DNA of 64,000 bases from the NCBI GenBank assembly GCA_934728065.1, contig CAKVDW010000010.1:1-64000 (forward strand). Reading direction: 5' to 3'. Both the position numbers and the translations under genes were made by a program. This document shows positions 36,046 to 44,565 of this stretch, in pieces; the stretch's first letter is position 1, and every line of letters starts with the position of its first letter. The DNA comes from an uncultured Campylobacter sp. (GTDB lineage: Bacteria > Campylobacterota > Campylobacteria > Campylobacterales > Campylobacteraceae). The notes under the pieces are model-generated. The model was given only the letters and a program-made list of their open reading frames with translations. It made no database searches and was not told where the DNA came from.

Positions 36046-36994
36046 TCACTTCCTTTTCAAAAATGCGCTTTATCTCAGGGACATAGGACTTTATGCCACT
36101 TTCAAGGCTGAATTTTGGCGCGTAAGAAAAGCATTTTTCATCGTTTTTGCCCGCTTGCGTGTGAAACTGATAGGCTTTAACAAAGGGATTTGGGATAAAT
36201 TCATACTCAAACTTCGTTTTAAGCTCTTTTTGAAGTATATCTACTATGTCAGTAAAGCTTCTAGCCTCGAAAGAACCGACATTATAAACGCCACATTTTG
36301 CTTCAAGTGCGGCTAAATTTGCATTTACTATATCCTTAACATAAACAAAGTCCCTACAAATCTTATCACTACCCACGAAAAGTCTTGGGCGTTGCCCGCT
36401 AAGCATTTGCAAGCCAAATTGCAACACCATTGAAGCGGTTTTATCCTTGAAAAACTCGCCCTCTCCATAGACATTAAAATAGCGAAGTCCTACTATATGG
36501 GCTTTGTCGTAGAATTTGCGTGCGAGCTTGTCCATCATCAGCTTTGAAAAGGCGTAAGGGTTTTTAGGGGCTTCAAAGCCCACTTTTTGCGGGCTTGGTG
36601 CGTCTCCATAAACAGCAGCAGAGCTTGCGTAGATGAGCTTTGCGTTTAATTCAACCGCCAAAGCGATGAAATCATAAAAAGAATTTAAATTTGTTTGCAA
36701 AACCGCGCTTTGGTTTGGTGCTGTGGTGTCTGAAATCGCCGCTTGATGAAAGATGACTTGGGGCTTAAATTTACGCACTTTGTCAAGGGTAGTGCTGTCG
36801 CAAATGTCGCCCACATATAGCTCGCCCTTAAAGTCAAGCAAATTTTTAAAATGCCCAAAACTTTGCAAATTGCCGTTGCTAAACCGCTCTTCACTTCGCA
36901 TTTTATCCACAACTAAAACCTCGTGTTCATCTTGCAAAGATAAAGCCAAACGCGAGCCGATAAAGCCCGCTCCACCCGTAATCACCACTCTCAT
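36038..36994 (-). CDS. hldD: ADP-L-glycero-D-manno-heptose 6-epimerase
   Basis: 318 aa SDR enzyme that finishes ADP-heptose synthesis. NADP-binding [31 protein letters not shown], catalytic Tyr/Lys in [24 protein letters not shown], and [14 protein letters not shown] are as in RfaD/WaaD. Overlaps gmhB (4 nt) and hldE (8 nt). Confidence 0.95.
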   Translation of the reverse strand: MRVVITGGAGFIGSRLALSLQDEHEVLVVDKMRSEERFSNGNLQSFGHFKNLLDFKGELYVGDICDSTTLDKVRKFKPQVIFHQAAISDTTAPNQSAVLQTNLNSFYDFIALAVELNAKLIYASSAAVYGDAPSPQKVGFEAPKNPYAFSKLMMDKLARKFYDKAHIVGLRYFNVYGEGEFFKDKTASMVLQFGLQMLSGQRPRLFVGSDKICRDFVYVKDIVNANLAALEAKCGVYNVGSFEARSFTDIVDILQKELKTKFEYEFIPNPFVKAYQFHTQAGKNDEKCFSYAPKFSLESGIKSYVPEIKRIFEKEVNA

Positions 36995-37572
36995 AGCCTG
37001 TCCTTAAAAAAATCTTTTATCTCGTCTAAATTCTCAAATTCAGTGTAAAATTCGCTCATTTTGTTTGAATTTTCGCTCAATTTTTCGCCTTTTTTAAATT
37101 TTTCGTCCTTAAATTCACTTGTTTGCTCGCAAGCTTTTTTCACAAGGCAAAGTCCCTTTATGCCAGCGTTTTGCCCAGCTTGCATATCGGTAAAATTGTC
37201 GCCTATTAAAATGGAATTTGCCAAATCTATGTCAAATTCAGCCTGTGCCTTTAAAATCATACCGGGCTTTGGTTTGCGACACTCGCACCCTTGCAAATGC
37301 GGGCAGTGATAAACCTTGCTTATGCTGATGCCCTTTTTTGCGAACTCACCAAGCATAAATTCGCTTAATTTTTCAAAGTCTTTTTCGCTGTAAAAACCCC
37401 GCTCGATGCCTGATTGATTTGTAATCACAAAGATTTTAAAGCCTTTTTGTGAAAAAAATTCACAAAGCTCAAAAATCCCAGCGCAAAATTCAAAGTCTTG
37501 CACTTTATAAACATAGCTTTTATCGACATTTATCACGCCGTCTCTATCCAAAAATAAGGCTTTTTTTTCCAT
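36991..37572 (-). CDS. gmhB: D-glycero-D-manno-heptose 1,7-bisphosphate 7-phosphatase
   Basis: 193 aa HAD phosphatase: DxD nucleophile in LFLDRDGVINVDKSYV, FVITNQSGIERG, the zinc-binding cluster C-x-H...C-x-C (YHCPHLQGCECRKPKPG), and LIGDNFTDMQAG. I start at the ATG at 37572; an earlier in-frame ATG at 37581 lies inside a TATAAT box (37580-37585). That places the predicted transcript start at or near the chosen ATG. The C-terminal 45 residues (SEFKDEKFKKGEKLSENSN) are a charged extension beyond the usual GmhB end. Confidence 0.93.
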   Translation of the reverse strand: MEKKALFLDRDGVINVDKSYVYKVQDFEFCAGIFELCEFFSQKGFKIFVITNQSGIERGFYSEKDFEKLSEFMLGEFAKKGISISKVYHCPHLQGCECRKPKPGMILKAQAEFDIDLANSILIGDNFTDMQAGQNAGIKGLCLVKKACEQTSEFKDEKFKKGEKLSENSNKMSEFYTEFENLDEIKDFFKDRL

Positions 37573-37579
37573 AAAGAAC

Positions 37580-37585
37580 ATTATA
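37580..37585 (-). promoter_or_regulatory. -10 box of the heptose operon
   Basis: Minus-strand TTTTTTTTATAAT ending 7 nt before the gmhB ATG, which implies a leaderless or nearly leaderless mRNA. Confidence 0.45.
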
Positions 37586-37641
37586 AAAAAAATTGTTTAA
37601 CAAAGTTTTGAATTTTTAATATTTTTTAAAGTTTAAAAGTG

Positions 37642-37647
37642 TATAAT
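37642..37647 (+). promoter_or_regulatory. -10 box of cytochrome c553
   Basis: TGTATAAT extended -10 (hexamer 37642-37647) preceded by TTTTTTAAAGTTTAAAA, 35 nt before the ATG; SD AAAGGAGAAG. A strong promoter by sequence. Confidence 0.6.
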
Positions 37648-37682
37648 CAAAGTGTAAAAATTCACAATGAAAAGGAGAAGTT

Positions 37683-37985
37683 ATGAAAAAACTTCTAGCA
37701 GTTTCAATCCTTGCCTGTTTAGGCGTTTCAGCTTTTGCTGCTGATGGGGCTACACTTTACAAAAAATGTGCAGTTTGCCACGGACCTAAGGCTGATGTAG
37801 TTTATCTTAAGAAAGTTCGCGCTCTTAAGACTATTCCTAAGGCTGAACGACTTCAAGCAATGAAAGAGTATGCAGCTGGCACTCGCAACAACTACCAACA
37901 AGGCGCGATAATGAAGCTTAACCTTAAAGGTTTAACAGAAGCTGATTTTGAAGCTATCGAAAACTATATCGAAACTTTGAAATAG
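37683..37985 (+). CDS. Periplasmic cytochrome c553
   Basis: 100 aa. Signal peptide MKKLLAVSILACLGVSAFAA, then ATLYKKCAVCHGPKAD with one CxxCH heme site and a likely Met ligand in QGAIMKLNLKG. A class I mono-heme electron carrier; in C. jejuni the equivalent (Cj1153) takes electrons from the bc1 complex to the cbb3 oxidase, whose genes are at 46249-49502. Monocistronic with a strong promoter and terminator. Heme attachment would need CcsBA. Confidence 0.94.
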   Translation: MKKLLAVSILACLGVSAFAADGATLYKKCAVCHGPKADVVYLKKVRALKTIPKAERLQAMKEYAAGTRNNYQQGAIMKLNLKGLTEADFEAIENYIETLK

Positions 37986-37989
37986 CGAA

Positions 37990-38015
37990 AAAAGGTGGGA
38001 TTTCCCACCTTTTCA
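37990..38015 (+). terminator. Terminator of cytochrome c553
   Basis: AAAAGGTGGGA (37990-38000) / TCCCACCTTTT (38003-38013), perfect GC-rich stem with the U-run built into its 3' arm. Confidence 0.88.
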
Positions 38016-38112
38016 ACATAAAAATATTTTTTCTGCATTTTTCATCTTAATTTTAACTCTTTCTTATATATTTTAAGCTATCATTTCATAATTCATTTAA
38101 GAAAGGTAAAGT

Positions 38113-38676
38113 ATGCGTATCAAAACTCCACATATCCCATATATCAGCAATAAAATAGTCCTAGACATAGCAAATTCTTCTTTTGTGGAGGTTAAAGATA
38201 CCCTCGAAAAACTTAACCAAACAGCTAAAGAAGTGCTAGAATTTGACATATCTAAAGAAAAAAAACTTGATGAAAAGGTTAAAGAAATTTTAGAAGAGCA
38301 AGAAGAGGAAATGCACTTTTATCAAGCCGACAGAAAGAGTATGTTTTGGCTTGTCAAAAAAAAGCTAGCGCCTGAATTTGAAGTGATTTTTAATAGTGAG
38401 GACAGGCACAACCAGCTTGCACACCTCATCTTAAAAGAATTTGTCGAAAATGATTTGATTAATTTTGATGTAAGCGAAAACCGCGTGAAAAACCTTATCT
38501 TTGCAGCGATTGAGGATTATCTTAAAAGCTATGAAAAAATCGAGGACCTAATCTTTGAAAAGATAGACAAAATGCAAGAAAACCGCAGCAAAAAACTTGT
38601 AGTCGGCTCGGAAGAATATGAGCTGATTTTTGATAAGCTTTACCAAGAAGAGCTAAGAAAAAAAGGTATGCTGTGA
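38113..38676 (+). CDS. DUF507 family protein
   Basis: 187 aa, largely helical and acidic, starting MRIKTPHIPYISNKIVLDIA. PF04368-type DUF507 protein conserved in epsilonproteobacteria immediately before carA (Cj1495c/Cj1494c). Highly charged helices (LDEKVKEILEEQEEEM, LVKKKLAPEFEVIF). No catalytic motif; function unknown. Its TGA overlaps the GTG of carA. Confidence 0.85.
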   Translation: MRIKTPHIPYISNKIVLDIANSSFVEVKDTLEKLNQTAKEVLEFDISKEKKLDEKVKEILEEQEEEMHFYQADRKSMFWLVKKKLAPEFEVIFNSEDRHNQLAHLILKEFVENDLINFDVSENRVKNLIFAAIEDYLKSYEKIEDLIFEKIDKMQENRSKKLVVGSEEYELIFDKLYQEELRKKGML

Positions 38677-39791
38677 AAGCCTTTGTGTATTTGGAAAATG
38701 GCGTTTTTTTCAGTGCAAAGGCTTATGGGGCAAGCGGCACTTATGATGGGGAGCTAGTTTTTAACACCTCTTTAACAGGCTACCAAGAAATCATATCAGA
38801 CCCAAGTTATGCTGGGCAGTTTATCGTTTTTTCTATGCCAGAAATAGGCATTGTAGGGACAAACAAGGCTGATGATGAGTGTGAAGAAGTCTTTGCTAGT
38901 GGGATTTTCGTGCATCATTTTGAGGAAAGTTTTTCAAATTTTAGAGCAGAAAAAAGCCTTGATGAGTATCTTAAAAGCAAAGGTAAAATCGCTATTTGTG
39001 GCGTAGATACTCGGGCTTTGGTAAAGCTGGTGCGTGATTGTGGCAACATTCGCGCCATAGTTTCAACGCAAATTTGCGATAAAGACGAGCTTCAAGCCGA
39101 ACTTGCCAAACGCCCTAAAATTGATGAGATAAATTTAGTCGCCAAGGTAAGTGCGAAAAAGCCCTACAAACACGCACAAGGTGCTTGGGACAAGGCGAGT
39201 TTAGGCTATAAAAGCCCTAAAAATTTAGCTAAAAAAGTGGCGGTTATGGATTACGGCGTGAAAAAAAATATCCTTAACGAGCTGGTTGAAGCTGGCTTGC
39301 AAGTAGAAGTTTTTCCTTATGACACTAAGGCTGACACGCTCATAAAGCTCTTTGAAAAGGGCGAAATTCAGGGCGTTTTTCTTTCAAACGGACCGGGCGA
39401 GCCAAAGATTTTAAAGGCTGAAATCGCTGAGATTAAAAAGCTTATAAAGGCTAAAATTCCTATGCTTGGCATTTGTTTGGGACATCAGCTTTTAAGTAAC
39501 GCCTTTGGGTATGAAACTTATAAGATGAAATTTGGACAACACGGCGCAAATCACCCCGTGCTGCACCAGCAAAGCAAGGTGGTTGAAATCACCGCGCAAA
39601 ATCACAACTACAATGTGCCTGAAAGCATTTGCGAAGTAGCAACCATCACGCACCGCAACCTTTTTGGCGACAATGTCGAAGGCGTTGTGTATAAGGACTA
39701 TCCTATCATCTCCGTGCAGCACCACCCTGAAAGTTCGAGCGGACCGCACGAGAGTAAATATATCTTCGCTGAGTTTGCGAAACTGCTGTGA
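38673..39791 (+). CDS. carA: Carbamoyl phosphate synthase, small subunit
   Basis: 372 aa glutamine amidotransferase subunit that supplies ammonia to CarB for pyrimidine and arginine synthesis. GTG start (MKAFVYLENGVFFSAKAYG) overlapping the previous stop. N-terminal NTSLTGYQEIISDPSY, class I GATase triad: Cys in LGICLGHQLLS, His/Glu in VQHHPESSSGPH. Full length. Its stop overlaps the GTG of the next gene. Confidence 0.96.
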   Translation: MKAFVYLENGVFFSAKAYGASGTYDGELVFNTSLTGYQEIISDPSYAGQFIVFSMPEIGIVGTNKADDECEEVFASGIFVHHFEESFSNFRAEKSLDEYLKSKGKIAICGVDTRALVKLVRDCGNIRAIVSTQICDKDELQAELAKRPKIDEINLVAKVSAKKPYKHAQGAWDKASLGYKSPKNLAKKVAVMDYGVKKNILNELVEAGLQVEVFPYDTKADTLIKLFEKGEIQGVFLSNGPGEPKILKAEIAEIKKLIKAKIPMLGICLGHQLLSNAFGYETYKMKFGQHGANHPVLHQQSKVVEITAQNHNYNVPESICEVATITHRNLFGDNVEGVVYKDYPIISVQHHPESSSGPHESKYIFAEFAKLL

Positions 39792-40603
39792 ATTTTGACA
39801 TTTTAGCGACTATGAGTGTGGCGGTGCTGTCGAGTTTTTCTCATTGTTATGCAATGTGCGGCGGCTTTAACCTAGCCTTTTTGCGTTTAAATTCAGCCAC
39901 AAAGATAAATCCCTTAAATTTAGCCCCAAAAAATTTCGAGCAAAATCCAAACCAAAACGAGCTAAATTCAGCAAAAACCGCTCAAATTTCACCCTTAAAT
40001 TCAGCGCAAAACGCAAAAAATCGCTCAAATTTCACGCGTAATTTAGCTCAAAATTCAGCCCCCTTTGCCCTAATCCTTACTTACCACAGCTTTCGCATCA
40101 TCGCTTACACACTTTTGGGCGTGATTTTTGGGGCGTTTGGCAATGTTTTAGCCTTTTTAAACAAGGGCGTTTTGTTTTTTGCTTTGGGCGTTTTTATGGT
40201 GCTTTTAGCCCTAGCACTCAACTACAAGGGCAAATTTTTAGCCTTTTTTGAAAATCCCTTTTTTTTCAACGCCTTTGCTAAAAAAGTGTGGCAAAAAGTG
40301 AAATTCAAAGGCTACAAAAGTGCCGTTGTTTTGGGCTTTTGCAATGGCTTTGTGCCTTGTGGGCTAGTGTATTTTTTCCTTGCCCTTGCGATGAGTCAAG
40401 AAAATTTATACCAAAGTGCGTTCATAATGCTACTTTTTGGGCTTTGCACCCTGCCTGCCTTGCTTTTTTTTAGCGAAGTGGCGCGTTTTTTAGAACGCCA
40501 TTTGGGGAGTAAATTTCAAAATTTATGGACAAAAATTTCGTATTTGATTATAATGCTTTATGGAATTTATCTTGCGTATTTGGGGCTAGGACTGACACGA
40601 TGA
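39788..40603 (+). CDS. TauE/SafE-like (UreH-type) membrane protein with Asn-rich insertion
   Basis: 271 aa, GTG start overlapping the carA stop. Six or so membrane helices; SFSHCYAMCGGFNLAF and VVLGFCNGFVPCGLVYFFL are the paired metal/thiol-like signatures of the UreH-type sulfite-exporter/DsbD-like transmembrane family, seen in C. jejuni Cj1493c. Between helices 1 and 2 (residues about 36-95) lies a polar insertion (LNLAPKNFEQNPNQNELNS and NSAQNAKNRSNFTRN) made of repeated AAATTCAGC-like DNA. Position before bumSR and near the cco operon suggests, but does not prove, a role in oxidase maturation. Confidence 0.8.
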   Translation: MNFDILATMSVAVLSSFSHCYAMCGGFNLAFLRLNSATKINPLNLAPKNFEQNPNQNELNSAKTAQISPLNSAQNAKNRSNFTRNLAQNSAPFALILTYHSFRIIAYTLLGVIFGAFGNVLAFLNKGVLFFALGVFMVLLALALNYKGKFLAFFENPFFFNAFAKKVWQKVKFKGYKSAVVLGFCNGFVPCGLVYFFLALAMSQENLYQSAFIMLLFGLCTLPALLFFSEVARFLERHLGSKFQNLWTKISYLIIMLYGIYLAYLGLGLTR

Positions 40604-41793
40604 AAACAAATTTTTTAGCCTATATTAAAAATATAGAAAAAACGAGCATCTTTTCAAAAACCGATACAGAGGGTTTTATCACTGAGGTAAATTATAATTT
40701 TTGCAAAATAAGTGGTTATAGCCAAAAAGAACTCATAGGCAAAAAACATAACATTTTAAAGCACCCAGATATGAAAAAAAGCTCATTTGACAAACTTTGG
40801 GCAAATATAGAGGAAAAAAAGCCTTATCACATTATCTTTAAAAATATCAGCAAAAGTGGCAAGACCTTTTACCTTGACAGTATGGTTATACCCATTTTTA
40901 ATGACAAAGATGAAATTTGCGCTTATGCGAGTTTTTCTTATGATTTGACCAAACTTTTTTCTCTTAATGATGAACTTATCTCTACAAGAAAGAAAATCAG
41001 TCAAATGAATGAGCATTTTGAGCAAATTATGCTGTATTATCAAAAGAATTTATACCAAGAAAAATCAAGCATAGAGCAAGAAATTCTTTCAAATTTCAAA
41101 AACAATGAAGAAAATCTCAAACAAATTCACCAAGAAAGTTTAAATTTATCCATCAAGCAAACCTTAAGCAACCTTTCTCATCAATGGAGACAGCCTCTTA
41201 ATGAACTAGGCATTATGTTGTTTGAAATGAAGCAAAATGTGAGTGATAAAAAAACTTTTGAAAAACTTTATAATGAGTGCAAAGCAAACATTCAGCAAAT
41301 GTCCTCGCACATTGATAATTTCACGCTCTCATCAGCTCAATTTGAAAAATCTTTTTCCCTCATTGAAGCCTTAAAAGAAGCTCAAAACATTAATTTTGAG
41401 GATTTTCAAAGTCAAGGCGTTCAAATTCACATTAAGGCTAAAAGGGATTATAGAATTTTAGGCGATGAAAGCGACTTAATACGAGTGTTTTGCAACCTGT
41501 TTATGAATTCTGTTGAAGCTTATGGGAAAGAAAAAAATAAAGATATTTTCATCAACTTAAGCGAATTTGGAAAAAACTATGTTAAAATAAGTGTCAAAGA
41601 TAAGGCGGGAGGAATTTTGTTTTTAGACAAGGTGTTTCAACCCTTTTTTACGACTAAATATCCCGTTCAAGGCGCTGGACTTGACTTGTTTTTCAGCAAA
41701 CAAATCATAGAAAATATGCAAGGGCAAATCAGAGTCAGCAACGATAAAAAAGGCGCTTGCTTTAATATTTATCTTAAACAAGACAAGGAATAA
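40600..41793 (+). CDS. bumS: BumS-like PAS sensor histidine kinase/phosphatase
   Basis: 397 aa from the ATG at 40600, overlapping the previous stop (ATGA). PAS domain about 5-110 (SIFSKTDTEGFITEVNYNF, YSQKELIGKKHNIL), coiled coil about 115-190, H-box LSHQWRQPLNELG, N-box IRVFCNLFMNSVEAYG and a divergent ATP-binding domain: DKAGGI in place of DNGxGI and GAGLDL in place of GxGLGL. By position (Cj1492c) and content this is the BumS partner of BumR, the C. jejuni butyrate/SCFA-responsive pair in which BumS was reported to act as a phosphatase without detectable autokinase activity; the altered ATP motifs fit. No membrane helix, so cytoplasmic. Confidence 0.85.
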   Translation: MKTNFLAYIKNIEKTSIFSKTDTEGFITEVNYNFCKISGYSQKELIGKKHNILKHPDMKKSSFDKLWANIEEKKPYHIIFKNISKSGKTFYLDSMVIPIFNDKDEICAYASFSYDLTKLFSLNDELISTRKKISQMNEHFEQIMLYYQKNLYQEKSSIEQEILSNFKNNEENLKQIHQESLNLSIKQTLSNLSHQWRQPLNELGIMLFEMKQNVSDKKTFEKLYNECKANIQQMSSHIDNFTLSSAQFEKSFSLIEALKEAQNINFEDFQSQGVQIHIKAKRDYRILGDESDLIRVFCNLFMNSVEAYGKEKNKDIFINLSEFGKNYVKISVKDKAGGILFLDKVFQPFFTTKYPVQGAGLDLFFSKQIIENMQGQIRVSNDKKGACFNIYLKQDKE

Positions 41794-41797
41794 TAAA

Positions 41798-42460
41798 ATG
41801 AAAAATTTATTTTTAATGATAGTTGAAGATGAGGACAAGCTACGAGAAGGTTTAAATACGGCTTTAAGTCCATTTTTCAACAAGATTATCACAGCTAAAA
41901 ATGGCGATGAGGGGCTTAAAAAATTTAAAAAATTTAAGCCAAACATTATCATCACAGACATTTTAATGCCCATTGTTGATGGGCTTGATATGGCAAAAAG
42001 CATTAAAGAGCTGTCAAAAGACACACCCATCATCGTGCTTTCGGCTTACTCTGAAAAAGAGCGGCTTTTGCGAGCCATTGACATAGGTATAGACAAATAC
42101 CTCATCAAGCCTGTTGATGTAGAAGAACTTTTGCGTATTATTGATTTAATAAAAGATGAAAAAATAGACTCAAACCAAATCATACAGATTAATGAGCATT
42201 ATAAATTCAACAAGGTCAAAAGAGTTCTCATCAAAGATGATAAAGAAATAACGCTTACCAAAAAAGAACTTGCCTTTATGTCCTTGCTCATCAAGCAATC
42301 AGGCGCGCTTGTGCTGCACGAGGACATAAAACGCCACATTTGGACGAGCGAGAGCGTAACGGACACGGCTATACGCACTTTTATCAAGCGCGTGCGCGAC
42401 AAGGTAGGCGATGAGCTTATCAAAAATGTCCCCGGACTTGGGTATAAAATCAACATATAA
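41798..42460 (+). CDS. bumR: BumR-like OmpR-family response regulator
   Basis: 220 aa. Receiver domain with acidic cluster MIVEDEDKLREG, phospho-Asp in IIITDILMPIVDG, Thr/Ser in IVLSAYS and Lys in YLIKPV; then an OmpR/PhoB winged helix (ITLTKKELAFMSLL, TAIRTFIKRVRDKVG, NVPGLGYKINI). Follows bumS by 4 nt. Homologous to Cj1491c (BumR), which controls amino-acid transport, catabolism and host-interaction genes in response to butyrate. Confidence 0.88.
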   Translation: MKNLFLMIVEDEDKLREGLNTALSPFFNKIITAKNGDEGLKKFKKFKPNIIITDILMPIVDGLDMAKSIKELSKDTPIIVLSAYSEKERLLRAIDIGIDKYLIKPVDVEELLRIIDLIKDEKIDSNQIIQINEHYKFNKVKRVLIKDDKEITLTKKELAFMSLLIKQSGALVLHEDIKRHIWTSESVTDTAIRTFIKRVRDKVGDELIKNVPGLGYKINI

Positions 42461-42461
42461 A

Positions 42462-42495
42462 TTTGCAAAAGCTAGCATTGACTAGCCTTTGCAAA
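42462..42495. terminator. Bidirectional terminator between bumR and the glycan cassette
   Basis: TTTGCAAAAGCTAG (42462-42475) / CTAGCCTTTGCAAA (42482-42495), 14-bp stem with one wobble, between convergent genes. U-runs are weak but the A/T-rich outer stem can serve both strands. Confidence 0.65.
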
Positions 42496-42506
42496 CAAAC
42501 TAAGCA

Positions 42507-43481
42507 TTATTTGCCTTTGATTTTACAAAAAATATAACGCGAAGCAGAGAAAAAAGCCTTTAAATACTGCTTTTCTTTGAAATGCTCTTTCATTTGTTTC
42601 TTGTATTTTTTGTGTTTTTTGTGAGCTTTTGGCGGTTTGCACGAAAGATTTTGCCGAATTTGTGGCGGGATGAAAAAGCTTAAACTCTCAAACCAATCAG
42701 GCGTTTTTACTATATGATAATTTTGTGGATAGTTCCTCACACACCATACAAACAAAACTTGTTCATCATCGATGATTTGCAAAGATAGAAATACTCGTAA
42801 CGCTTCGCTTAAATTTTGCCTAAATTTCCCCCAAGCCTCGTGCGCGCCGTAAATAATGCCAGCGATTAAAAAAACCTCCATTGAGTAATAAATCTCCGCC
42901 AAATGCGCCTCTTCCTTATCTTTTAAAGCAAAAAGATTTATTCGACTTTCATCAAAACCCGCATAGTCCTGCGCTTTCAAGGTGAAGTTAAATTCGTTTT
43001 TGTTGGTAAAAAAACTGCCTCCGTGGTTAAAACCAAAGTCAAGCCACAGCACTTTCTCGCTCGTAAGTCCTAAATTTATAGCCTCGCAGACAAAAAAGGG
43101 CTTGCAATACACCACATAATCATACTCCGCACTCACGCACTCGATGTTTTGCGGGTGTTTTCGCCCCTTGCTTTGGTCAAAATTTGCCAAAATTTCGCGT
43201 ATTTTGCCCAAAGCCTCTTCATCAAAGCTCTCTAACTCTTTTACTATAACTTTGGTTTTGCTTTCAAGCCCTAAATTTGCTCTAACCAAGCGGATTTTCT
43301 CCGCAAATTCGCTACTTGTAAAGACGACAAGCTCGTTTTGAAGCCCAGCCCAAAAGGAAAAATACTCAAAATACTTCTCACAATCCCTTTCCGCACCCAA
43401 TATGCCGCCTCTGCCGATGTCGTAAAAGGCGCTGACTATGGTAAGCTCGCCACTCAAAGCGGTGTTTTCATTTTGTTGCAT
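42507..43481 (-). CDS. HtrL/YibB-family (WlaTC-like) glycan protein
   Basis: 324 aa from the ATG at 43481, supported by SD AAGGAAAAG; two earlier ATGs in frame lack one. LTIVSAFYDIGRGG, KVIVKELESFDEEAL, CKPFFVCEAINLGLTSEK, VLWLDFGFNHGG (DxD-like) and IAGIIYGAHEAWGKF fit the HtrL_YibB family, members of which lie in Campylobacter LOS loci and are thought to be glycosyltransferases. The last 45 residues are Lys/His-rich (KAHKKHKKYKKQMKEHFKE), probably membrane or LOS contacting. Overlaps the upstream glycosyltransferase by 14 nt. Confidence 0.8.
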   Translation of the reverse strand: MQQNENTALSGELTIVSAFYDIGRGGILGAERDCEKYFEYFSFWAGLQNELVVFTSSEFAEKIRLVRANLGLESKTKVIVKELESFDEEALGKIREILANFDQSKGRKHPQNIECVSAEYDYVVYCKPFFVCEAINLGLTSEKVLWLDFGFNHGGSFFTNKNEFNFTLKAQDYAGFDESRINLFALKDKEEAHLAEIYYSMEVFLIAGIIYGAHEAWGKFRQNLSEALRVFLSLQIIDDEQVLFVWCVRNYPQNYHIVKTPDWFESLSFFIPPQIRQNLSCKPPKAHKKHKKYKKQMKEHFKEKQYLKAFFSASRYIFCKIKGK

Positions 43482-44451
43482 TGTCTTTTCCTTGTAAAAT
43501 TTCATTTTCAAGTCCTAAAATTCGCATTGCCATTGAATTTTGCGGTAGGGTTTTAAAGTAAGTGAGTTTGTGAATGGTAGTTTTTTGGCAAATTTCACTC
43601 CAAAGCGCCGCGTCAAAGCACTCTTTGGCGTGAAGTTGCAGCAAGTGCGCGTCTGTGTCGTTTGTAAGGGCGCAGTTAAGGGGCGCGAATTTTTCATTTG
43701 AGATGAGTAAATCAAAGATGATTTGAAACATAAAATAATGCCTTGCCTTTTGCTCGTTTTGCCAAAAAGCAAAAAGTATGTCTTGCAAGGCAAGCATTAG
43801 CGGATGTTTAGCCTTTGCGATTAAAAATGAGTTTAAAAGCCGAATTTTAAACCTCTCATCCCAAACAAAATAGCCGTAATTAAAATTTTTCCACACCTTT
43901 TCATCAAGCGGCGGAGTCGCTGAGCGTTGAAAGGCAAAAAAGTCTTGACAGAGCAGGTTTTCGCTGATTTTACCGCTTAGATAAATAGTCGCATCAAGCC
44001 ACACACCGCCGTAAGTAGCAAGCAAACACACACGCAACAAGTCAGAGAAAAATGTCTTACTGAGTGTGCCTTCTTTTAGCTTTTGCAAGACAAAGGGAGG
44101 AAAATTTATGTAGTCGTTTAGGTTGTGTTCGTCTAAAATGATAATTTGATACTCACCGCCCATTTGCCTTTTTACTGAGTCAAAACATTTTTGCACGAGT
44201 GCTGGGGCGCTTTGCGCGCCTTGAAACCAAAACTGCCAGATGATTTTGTCGTTTTCAAACTCTTTTAAAGGCGCAAACTCATAGTGCTTTAACTCGCCGT
44301 TTAAAAAGGGTAAAACATAGTTTTGGTTAAGATAATGCGCCACTTTGGACTGCTCTTTGCGCCACAAAAGCGCGCCCCTTACCCTACGCCTCAGCGCACG
44401 AAAAGGGATAAGTTTGCTAAAAAGCAAGCACAGGGTGTAGATGAAATTCAA
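43468..44451 (-). CDS. Capsular-polysaccharide-synthesis-type glycosyltransferase (GT32-like)
   Basis: 327 aa. Caps_synth/GT32-type features: KIIWQFWFQGAQSAPALVQK, YQIIILDEHNLNDYIN, then SDLLRVCLLATYGGVWLDAT with the DxD-like donor site, and a downstream RSATPP/WFVWDE-type acceptor region (here FFAFQRSATPP). An N-terminal hydrophobic stretch (FIYTLCLLFSKLIPF) suggests membrane association. First gene of the minus-strand pair, divergent from the GT2 gene with mirror-image promoters. Sugar specificity unknown. Confidence 0.85.
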   Translation of the reverse strand: MNFIYTLCLLFSKLIPFRALRRRVRGALLWRKEQSKVAHYLNQNYVLPFLNGELKHYEFAPLKEFENDKIIWQFWFQGAQSAPALVQKCFDSVKRQMGGEYQIIILDEHNLNDYINFPPFVLQKLKEGTLSKTFFSDLLRVCLLATYGGVWLDATIYLSGKISENLLCQDFFAFQRSATPPLDEKVWKNFNYGYFVWDERFKIRLLNSFLIAKAKHPLMLALQDILFAFWQNEQKARHYFMFQIIFDLLISNEKFAPLNCALTNDTDAHLLQLHAKECFDAALWSEICQKTTIHKLTYFKTLPQNSMAMRILGLENEILQGKDNATK

Positions 44452-44480
44452 AATTTTGTCCTTTGGGTTTCTTGCGTGGC

Positions 44481-44486
44481 ATTATA
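44481..44486 (-). promoter_or_regulatory. -10 box of the minus-strand glycosyltransferase pair
   Basis: TATAAT in GTTATAATGCC on the minus strand, 29 nt before the ATG. The same 11-mer occurs in mirror orientation for the GT2 gene at 44525-44535. Confidence 0.5.
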
Positions 44487-44526
44487 ACTGAAATTTGTTA
44501 TAAAGTAAAATTTTAATAATTTTTGT

Positions 44527-44532
44527 TATAAT
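44527..44532 (+). promoter_or_regulatory. -10 box of the GT2 gene
   Basis: TTTTTGTTATAATGCC; hexamer 44527-44532, 33 nt before the GTG start (SD AAAAAGG). Confidence 0.55.
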
Positions 44533-44565
44533 GCCTTTAAAATTTAGACAAAAAGGTAAATTCTC

